From Albula goreensis (Eukaryota; Chordata; Actinopteri; Albuliformes; Albulidae), in NCBI GenBank assembly GCA_022829145.1, contig CM040755.1, positions 11,231,563 to 11,295,562 of the forward strand: a DNA stretch of 64,000 nt. Reading direction: 5' to 3'. Under the pieces are notes generated by a model, which was not told where the DNA came from, searched no databases, and was given only the letters and a program-made list of their open reading frames with translations. A program made the position numbers and the translations under genes. Below, piece after piece: positions 55,301 to 64,000 of this stretch (within the stretch, counting starts at the first letter, position 1; each line of letters opens with the position of its first letter).

Positions 55301-57686
55301 TCCAAAAAAAAAGAGATGTTCTCTATGCAGTGGAGGAAGTGCCGTCACAGTCATTAAAGTATCATTACAATACACAGGAAGGCGGGTGGAGAACTCCCTG
55401 AACTGTGTATCTTGAAGGGCCATGACTCATAGCTGCAGACGCCTACCAGCAGGTGGAAATCCAGGATCAAACAAGACGACATAGATGACAAGCAACAGCA
55501 CACAAAGCATGTTTAGGAGAAATCCCTGTGCATGACCCTGTCCGCTCTTCTCCTGCAGTCATGCCCGCTGATGATGGAGCAGTGACATGCGACAGTCAGA
55601 TTATGAGGATGAGAGGTAACTGGTCATGGGCCAGGGCAGCATGGCCTTCAGCAGTAATCATCAGCCAGGGCTATATAACAGCATAAAAGAGCTGATGCAG
55701 GTTGTGTACAACAGCTTTTTTTTTTTTTCAAGCCTTTTAATTTCCAACAAGAAGAAAAATCTTAAGGTTACACGTGCTGCATCCAAAGTGTAACGTTTTT
55801 TTTTTTTTTTACCATTTGCCTATACTGAGGAAATAAATTACCAATTTTGCCAAGCTCTCCTCAGGACATTGGTTATATGTTCCTGCGCTTAAAAATCTCA
55901 GAAAATTTATGCAACACGCAATTTTCAAATTAAAATTTCTTTCATTTCGGTGTTAAGTAGGTTTTTCTAAGTATCTCATTTGTTGTAATTTAAATTACTG
56001 TCCATCAAATGAAAGTACACTTGTTTAGACTGCGAGTCTGTACCGTATTCATGTCACCTGTACCATCGACGGAAAGAATATCATGTTTGATCATGGTCAT
56101 CTCCACCGTTTGGGAACCCCCTGAACAACAGCGGGATATTGTGAATTTTGATGCGACTACGTGCAAATGGAGCCATAATTTTGGCACCCTCCACCATCAT
56201 CACGACAAATTTTAACTGTGAAATACTATTTAGATCACTGTATTTAAAACTCCAGACGATCTTGTTTATCCAGAAATCTGGATCTCTGATAATCCAGAAA
56301 TGCTATTAACTAATTAGCATACTATGTGTTTAATGGAAAGAACAGTTTCTATGTATGCAAATGAAGGAGGAGAAAAAATATGATCCGTGTGTGGTAAGAC
56401 AACGATTGCGTACAGTTGATTAGCTAGCTCTATATATTTTCTGTACCAGTCCATTTGACCATTTCCTTAACTACATCAAAACATCTCCAAATAAACAGGC
56501 ACTTCAACAACGAATTGCGTCTGTGAAAATGATGACATGCTGTTAATAGATCAAACAAGAATAGTTCTGTAAATTGAGATTAGTAACAACATATGCTGTA
56601 ACGATTGCAACATCGACCTTTAAGATGGTCAGATGTCAAGTTTCAAAAGTATTGGGGAAAAAAAAGTTTTATCAAACGCTTGTGAGACAATTAATTGGTC
56701 TTAATAATCGATTCCGGTTAAGATCCTCGGTTTTTTGCAATTTATTCGAATTAGGAATATTCTTTACTAATGCAAATCATTTTGATGTAACCGTTCTTTT
56801 TGACTATGTTAGGGAATCACCGTTATTACCTGTTAGATGGTTCAATTCACTGGCTCTCAACGGACCAATGACTGGTAAGTGTAACTGGCTACAGCAATAT
56901 TGCATTACACCGTACGTGACAACCCAAACTACATAAATTAATCAAACCAGTTCGCCACAGATGTGAGGCAATCCAACAAGTATTGTGAGGTCTTTTGGAA
57001 GATTCTCTGCTTTTCATAGCGATCTTACACTGTGTATTATTCGCCAGAAGCAAATGGTAACTATCCCCTTCTCCGCAGCACGATAGCCTGCTACTTGAGT
57101 GCAACGCTACAGGTCTTAATAACCTACTAAATTATGAATGAAAATCATTAATTCCCAACTGATGGATTAATCTGATAGAAAAAATAAGTGAGTGTACATT
57201 TACCAAGCCAGGACAGTTTACCAGCGATAAAATACAAAAACATCCAACCTAGTCTGGTAAGCTAGCGAACCGATCGATGGATTTCATATCGTGCATGGCA
57301 TGCAAATTAGCTAGACTTAAAGCTAGTACTGTACGTTATCTTTTCAAGAGGTAATTAATGAGCAAGAAATCTCACTGATGGCTGAACTTAAGCTGTTTCC
57401 TGTCTGTACTGTAATGAGCAAGCTAGTTTCTGGGCCTTTTCCCGTGTCAGTGCCCTCTTATCGTTTTGCAATACACTAGCAAGCTAAGTCAATCAGCAGG
57501 CTTTCTTCGCTTACACGACCAAATAATATCCACCAAAGACAGAAGCGACGGGTTAAACTGACCTATTGTGGATATGAATGTGGTGTTGAAGGCGTCCTCG
57601 CTGAACCTGAAGAGCAGACATGTTTTCCCGACTCCACTGTCTCCTATGAGCAAGAGTTTGAAGAGATAATCGTACGTTTTCGCCAT
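40286..57686 (-). CDS. rab8b: Ras-related GTPase Rab8B (complete gene, 8 coding exons)
   Basis: Small GTPase of the Rab8 subfamily, which directs vesicles from the trans-Golgi and recycling endosomes to the plasma membrane and cilium. Exons in transcript order: 57686-57563, 44822-44762, 44278-44218, 42988-42911, 42014-41925, 41483-41418, 41027-40977, 40378-40286; total 624 nt, 207 aa, equal to mammalian RAB8B. Motifs: P-loop GDSGVGKT (15-22), switch I Thr40, WDTAGQ (62-67, catalytic Gln67), NKCD (121-124), ETSAK (149-153), and C-terminal CTLL for geranylgeranylation. The tail [17 protein letters not shown] identifies Rab8B rather than Rab8A (VKITPDQQKRSSFFRC). It is convergent with trpm1 and divergent from rps27l, its neighbour in mammals too. 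Confidence 0.97.
40977..41027 (-). CDS. rab8b: rab8b coding exon 7
   Basis: 51 nt, 17 codons; acceptor TTACCAG, donor GTGAGT. It encodes [17 protein letters not shown], the last helix of the G domain. Confidence 0.97.
41418..41483 (-). CDS. rab8b: rab8b coding exon 6
   Basis: 66 nt, 22 codons; acceptor AACACAG, donor GTAAGG. It encodes [20 protein letters not shown] and EE, including the ETSAK (G5) motif. Confidence 0.97.
41925..42014 (-). CDS. rab8b: rab8b coding exon 5
   Basis: 90 nt, 30 codons; acceptor TTCCCAG, donor GTAGGT. It encodes [20 protein letters not shown] and [14 protein letters not shown] is the guanine-specificity motif. Residue 132 is Tyr where the mammalian sequence I recall has Ser. 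Confidence 0.97.
42911..42988 (-). CDS. rab8b: rab8b coding exon 4
   Basis: 78 nt, 26 codons; acceptor TTCCTAG, donor GTGAGG. It encodes [20 protein letters not shown] and IRNIEE. Confidence 0.97.
44218..44278 (-). CDS. rab8b: rab8b coding exon 3
   Basis: 61 nt; acceptor TTCACAG, donor GTGAGA. It encodes [20 protein letters not shown], the switch II region with Gln67 and Thr72, the latter a known LRRK2 target in mammalian Rab8. Confidence 0.97.
44762..44822 (-). CDS. rab8b: rab8b coding exon 2
   Basis: 61 nt; acceptor TTTCAG, donor GTGAGT. It encodes [19 protein letters not shown] and two bases of Trp62, the switch I to interswitch segment. Confidence 0.97.
50440..50580 (+). repeat. possible tRNA-derived SINE relic
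   Basis: GGTATCAAATCC at about 50505-50516 resembles a pol III B box, and TGGCCCATGG about 15 bp upstream could be read as a decayed A-box-like segment. The GC-rich block stands out from its surroundings. Weak call; no tail or target duplication was found. Confidence 0.25.
54314..54330. repeat. poly-T tract
   Basis: 17 consecutive T in rab8b intron 1, a simple homopolymer (poly-A on the gene strand). Confidence 0.85.
54921..55199. mobile_element. non-autonomous hAT-type MITE with 8-bp target duplications
   Basis: The element body is 54929-55191 (263 bp). The left end TAGGGCTGGGCA and the right end (reverse complement CAGGTCTGGGCA) form imperfect inverted repeats. Flanks CATGACAG (54921-54928) and CATGAGGG (55192-55199) agree at 6 of 8 bases, fitting an aged 8-bp target duplication typical of hAT transposons. 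Internal ATATCG-type repeats (TGATATAGCGATATGA) match the common fish 'GGGCTGGGCGATAT' family. No transposase frame. Confidence 0.8.
57563..57686 (-). CDS. rab8b: rab8b coding exon 1
   Basis: 124 nt from ATG (57686-57684) to a GTCAGT donor. It encodes [33 protein letters not shown] and NTTFISTI plus one base of Gly42: P-loop and switch I. The open frame continues upstream with no family similarity, so that extension is 5' UTR. Confidence 0.97.
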
Positions 57687-59587
57687 TTTCCCCCTCCGCT
57701 CCTCTCCGCTTGATAATGACAATGTAGCGGGCAGGGTAGCACACAGTATCCATACAGTGAAGGGAAGAGAGGGCGTGAGACTGATGACGTCAATGCTTGT
57801 CTTCACGAGCTGAGCACATGCGTAGAGTTTTGGTCCGTGTAGTTTTTGCAGGTAAATCTCGAGCCGTCGGCTGTCACATACCCCCACAGCACGCCACTTT
57901 GTATTGAGCAAAGTAGAGAATAGATAGTGCGACAGTCATCGAATGGCCAGCTTGATGACAAACGCTGAGTTTTTGGCTCTGCTTTATCGTAGTTGCAACA
58001 TAATTCCCACATTATATTACTATAAAGATCGTTTTTAAAAATCATCAAGTGCGACTAATAACTTAACACATCACACTTTGCTTGTACCTAAATAGGTTAT
58101 CCGAGAGACTTGAAGCAAGAGCCAATATTCATCACCCTTGTCTGTCTTGATAGTGCAGGGTAGGAGGTGAAATGCTATATATTAGATTTTCATAAGTAAA
58201 TCGTTTTGCATTCATTTGTTTCTCAGAGATGCTTGTTCTCGTTGTTGGTTGTCTGAAAGACAGATTAGTTGGGAACCAGGATGTGACCAGTTCAGACTGA
58301 ATACCTAACAGTGGTAAGCAATAGATTACAAGCTAAATTCAGTGTTCTGATGCAGAAATCACAAGTTCATTGTAGAGGAGTGCAGAATGGTCGACTGAGG
58401 AAAATAATCGTAAAACATGACATAAACACGTGCGCTTGTGCTGAAATAAGTAAAAAATGTGCATTAGCAGAATATAAAACTGTCGTGGTCTTTAACATGT
58501 TTAAATATACAATAACATGGTGTCGTGTCTCTTTAAAGAATTTGAGGAACTGTTGTTGTGCTGTTGTAGCGCGGTAATTGTCATCCGGGTTGCCAAACGA
58601 TTTTTGAAATCCTCTACATTTTAATGAGTTAAATTTACTCTTTCTTGGGGACACTGTACATACATAATTCAACAAATTGCCTTTTTGTTCCTTGATGCTA
58701 AATGTCTTATTGTTCAGGTCTATACATTTTAAGTATAACAGTCAGGCTATTTACTATTAACATGATACATTCTGCAACACCCTCACAAGACTTATTATTG
58801 AAAGGGAAGACACTGGAATGATAATGGATTACTTTGAAATCACATACATATACACCACCCATTATCAAAATGATTGCAATAATTTGCCAGAAGTTTCAGC
58901 GTGTATGTGTTGCATACAAAATGTGTAACCTGAAGACAGCAAGTACAAAAGACAGAAGTTTTTGAACAAGGAATCTCTTAAGCTGTTCTGATTCTCCACA
59001 TTTTTGTTTCTTCCCTTTTCCTGGACTGTCCTATTTTGGCATACTGGATGCCTACCCAATATCTGACTTGCTGAGGCTACTGAAGAATGAACCCCCAGTG
59101 GCTTCTTTAAGGCTCAATATCCACTTAGGTATTGCACTAAAGCATCATCACTGCAAATGATGAGTATAGCCGGCTATTACCTTACCTGTTTCCCTTTCAC
59201 CATTTTCACCTATTGTTAAGTGTTATTGACTTGTTCTTTTCTGTATGCCTTAATTTACCAGGGGCTCAGCCTTGTTTTAATGGGTCAGAGAATAATTTCC
59301 AGTTTTGGCTCAAATGGAGTTTTTATTTTCGTATTCTCTCATGAAAAAGTTCAGTGTGAAACATTATGCTACAACATGTTTGTAAATGGCACTGTACAAA
59401 AACTGTGAAGTCTAAATCAAGGTGGCAGGATCAGTTGAATTATCTTAACTGCATGGTTATCAATATGTTGTAATAAGAGCACACATCATCAGCACGATGA
59501 TACATGATGAGCATTTTATCTGGCAACCCATTTAGATACGTACCTCTGAAACAGTCCGCAAATCCAGCGAACGCTTGATCTGTGAAA
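57687..59587. other. divergent intergenic region rab8b / rps27l
   Basis: 1.9 kb between the start codons of two divergently transcribed genes. It should contain both promoters and the 5' UTRs. No TATA box is evident near either start. A pyrimidine-rich run (read on the minus strand it is GA-rich) sits directly upstream of the rab8b ATG at 57687-57710. No coding homology was seen. Confidence 0.5.
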
Positions 59588-61707
<2,120 letters not shown>

Positions 61708-61905
61708 TGGAGAGCAGTCACTGATCATGGACCCATGCACAGGACTGTGCAATGCCTTAACACATACTTTTCACTGATTCCAATGAATTAAAATAAGAAA
61801 ATGGAATTGTATTTTGAGCAGTTATGACTTATGGTCTCTTTAATGTTTTTTTCTGAATATACCCAGCCAATATATCTTTTGTAATTGAATATTGAATGGT
61901 TCAGA

Positions 61906-61911
61906 AATAAA
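61906..61911 (+). terminator. rps27l polyadenylation signal
   Basis: Canonical AATAAA about 200 nt after the rps27l stop codon, followed within 30 nt by a T/GT-rich downstream element (TTTTTCAATATGTGTTG). Confidence 0.7.
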
Positions 61912-62580
61912 GTATAAAAACACAGCTGTCAAGGTCTTTTTCAATATGTGTTGCTGTAGAGCTCGCTGGGAATTGTATTTGGAGAGCAGTATATTTTGAT
62001 AATACAAATGAGTGACTGACAGCTCAGTGTAGTACTGCAAGGGGGTTCATAAATGGCCTTGGCTTCCCATCACTAAAGTTGATCACTAGAGTTCCCATCA
62101 CAAGTAGGAAGTCTATGAGTTATTAGAATGTTAAAGGACTTTTGATAGCATGGATCATTACAATCATGGATCAAGGGGGATGAACAATTTAATAATCTGA
62201 AGTCAAGGCCTACTTCTAAACCACTATTAAGGACAACATACCTTTACTCATGTCAAAAGGTACATCACACAGCTGATACAGAAGGAAGACAAGGGAGGAA
62301 CAGTTGTAACTCAACACTGGGTTTCATACATCAGTGAACAAGTAACATACAAAGCTGTGTATTGTTGATATGTAAGCTAACCAGTGTACAGTATATCTTC
62401 TGCAGGTTAACATCTGGTTTGCTAAGAATACTACTTAATTACAGTCATCATAGCCAATAAGTGTATCAAAAATTCAATGAATAGTTTTCATTATATGCTT
62501 GTGGACTTATTTAAAATCAACATCCAGACACCTAAATTTAAATAACTAGCATGCTAAAGGAGTCACTGTTTTCTTTCGAT

Positions 62581-62586
62581 TTTATT
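62581..62586 (-). terminator. candidate polyadenylation signal of the dnaja4-like gene
   Basis: AATAAA read on the minus strand, about 350 nt downstream of the stop codon. It is a single-motif call. Confidence 0.45.
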
Positions 62587-62935
62587 CAGTAGTTACATGA
62601 AAACCTCTGTGATTATACATTAAATAAAAACAGTCTTATAAAAATGTTTTGTTTAGGGAAAATAATACATGAACATGTACACAAAATGAAAGTGTTACCT
62701 TCATAGAAAGCATAGATGTTCGGGTGTTCACTCAGGGGCCTTTTTTGTATTATAAATGTGCAATTAAGTTAGAAAAAAGGAGGGGAAAACAACAATGTGC
62801 AAGTTTGGATTGCATGGCCCCTCGAGGGATTTTTTTTTCTCCTCTTTGCTGGACTGACAATTTACAAAAAATATAAATAAATACAATGAGAAGGATCATG
62901 CAGTAAGGATGTTTTGTTCTGCGTGAGGGCCATTT

Positions 62936-63148
62936 TCACTGTGTCTGGCACTGTACCCCGCCCCGGGGGCTCTCGTCCTCTTCATAGGCCTCACCACTAA
63001 AGCTCCTTCGCTGGGATTCATAGCTCATTTCTTCCAGGTCCACCTCCTCCATGTCATCAGAGATCATTACATCCTCTCTCTCCGGCAGCAGGGATTCCAG
63101 TTGGGGTAGCATGTGAACAGGCAGCCAGTGTTTTTCTGGGAACTCCAC
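62936..63148 (-). CDS. dnaja4: class-A DnaJ/Hsp40 co-chaperone, last coding exon (partial gene)
   Basis: 213 nt from acceptor CCCTCAG to TGA (62938-62936), encoding the final 70 aa. It starts VEFPEKHWLPVHMLPQLESL, has acidic DDMEEVDLEE, and ends GEAYEEDESPRGGVQCQTQ. The GEAYE-DE--RGGVQCQT ending is the hallmark of DNAJA1/DNAJA4. FPEKHW and LPQLE-LLP favour DNAJA4 over DNAJA1. The C-terminal CQTQ is a CaaX-type farnesylation box. The J domain, Gly/Phe region and zinc finger lie beyond position 64000. These proteins stimulate Hsp70 ATPase activity. Confidence 0.85.
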   Translation of the reverse strand: MEFPEKHWLPVHMLPQLESLLPEREDVMISDDMEEVDLEEMSYESQRRSFSGEAYEEDESPRGGVQCQTQ

Positions 63149-64000
63149 CTGAGGGAAAAAAGCACATCAGAGTGAGCAGGAAACAACCCCCAACCAACAA
63201 AGTGAATGGTCCCTACTCATCTTCTTTCATGTGGGGTTACTGCTAAGGAGGGAAACGTTTGTGTAAACTCCTATTCATTTGTTACATTGTAACAACCCAA
63301 ACTTGTTTATTGGTGGAATTTGAACTGAATGTTGACCAGAAACTGATGGTGCTGAATGAAGAATGATTTTTTTGTGCCCCCCCCCCTTTTCAACCATCTC
63401 CCCTCGCGTCAGGAGTAAGTGGCCGCACGTGTTTCCTCCAACGTGCATGGCAATGAGCCTCAATCCTTCAGCACTAGTGATTAGGCAAGGCTTTGTGACG
63501 ACTGAAGCTGGTGGAGCCACCATGTGCTACCAGTGACCCACTGATTGCTGAACAATGCCAAGTAATGAGTACAGTACTGAGCGAAACTTACAGCACAGTT
63601 TGTTATGGGGATGCAAAAAGTTCTATCACTTTAATTGACCCCCCCAAATGTGACACAAATCAATAACATACAAAAATTGAACCCATTTCTTTTTAATAAC
63701 GAAATACTTTTTAACTCGATTTTTAAAAATTTCCTTTTGTAAGTTCAGAATACCCACGCCATGGACCCTTTCCTTAACTGCAAGGTCCTCTACTGAATAA
63801 CAAATTCAGTGAAGCACATGCTCCATAGCCAATGCAGGCAAACATTCTTTTTCTGGATCTGCTGAGCACTGCTGCTTTGGGCAGTCGCAGCTGCTTTCAG
63901 ATTGTATAATGTCTCACAATTCAGAAAACTGTTGCTTAACACTTTATCAGCTTTATCTTGATGTGTCGCCTAAAAGCCTACTACTCCACTTTTGAATTTT
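63149..64000 (-). other. dnaja4-like intron (to window edge)
   Basis: No second dnaja exon is visible, so this is intron up to the right edge. A C-run and GC-richer patch (about 63376-63540) with CACGTG-like sequence stands out and may be a repeat fragment. Otherwise the sequence is AT-rich and featureless. Confidence 0.6.

Larger units (their letters stand above)
44823..57562 (-). other. rab8b: rab8b intron 1 (12.7 kb)
   Basis: No conserved coding exon was seen on either strand. It contains a 263-bp hAT-type MITE (54929-55191), a possible SINE relic (about 50440-50580), GC-richer patches at about 45560-45840 and 46600-46700 that could be regulatory, GT repeats near 47260-47335 and homopolymer T runs (54314-54330, about 55718-55730, 55796-55810). 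Open frames up to 140 codons have no recognised similarity. Confidence 0.65.
61708..62935. other. convergent 3' ends of rps27l and the dnaja4-like gene
   Basis: AATAAA at 61906-61911 is the likely rps27l polyadenylation signal, giving a 3' UTR of about 220 nt. On the minus strand AATAAA at 62586-62581 would end the dnaja4-like transcript with a 3' UTR of about 370 nt. The roughly 640 bp between them shows nothing recognisable. Confidence 0.55.

Noticed and set aside
56574..56936. 120-codon plus-strand frame in rab8b intron 1
   Set aside because: AT-rich with no similarity I can recognise. The length is compatible with chance.
57687..57911. N-terminal extension of Rab8B upstream of MAKTYDY
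   Set aside because: The frame stays open by chance. Rab8 proteins begin at MAKTYDY and the extension has no similarity, so it is 5' UTR.

Overview
The window is vertebrate nuclear DNA, most likely from a ray-finned (teleost-type) fish. Four protein-coding genes are split by GT-AG introns, intergenic DNA is AT-rich and dotted with microsatellites and small DNA-transposon relics, and the proteins match vertebrate families residue by residue with fish-like substitutions. I cannot name the species.

Layout: (1) 1-3439, upstream DNA and probable promoter/5' leader. (2) 3440-35895, plus strand: a complete trpm1 gene (melastatin, TRPM channel family). I assembled 27 coding exons with consistent phases, 4,944 nt in all, encoding 1,647 aa. 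Intron 6 holds a microRNA hairpin of the miR-204/211 family, the fish counterpart of mammalian MIR211 in TRPM1. (3) 35896-40285, the tail-to-tail gap between trpm1 and rab8b, presumably mostly 3' UTR. (4) 57686-40286, minus strand: a complete rab8b gene, 8 coding exons, 207 aa, with a 12.7 kb first intron. (5) 59588-61707, plus strand: a complete rps27l gene, 4 coding exons, 84 aa, oriented away from rab8b. (6) 63148-62936, minus strand: the last coding exon of a class-A DnaJ/Hsp40 gene, best match dnaja4, whose body lies beyond the right edge.

The genes do not form a functional pathway. trpm1 encodes a cation channel used in retinal ON-bipolar cells and pigment cells, and its intronic miRNA is expected to share its transcription. 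rab8b is a trafficking GTPase, rps27l a ribosomal zinc-finger protein and dnaja4 an Hsp70 co-chaperone.

The points most worth a second look are in and around trpm1: a hybrid miRNA (miR-204-type guide arm, miR-211-type passenger arm); a roughly 185-bp MITE-like element about 0.4 kb upstream of it that carries several M-box-like E-boxes; a 32-bp sequence triplicated across the splice acceptor of the S5 exon; a 174-nt in-frame Lys-rich cassette exon; a 21-nt microexon at the pore; and a CpG-rich block in intron 1 with paired OTX/CRX-type sites. In rab8b intron 1 there is a clean 263-bp hAT-type MITE with 8-bp target duplications. I found no prokaryotic system, CRISPR array or virus-like gene.
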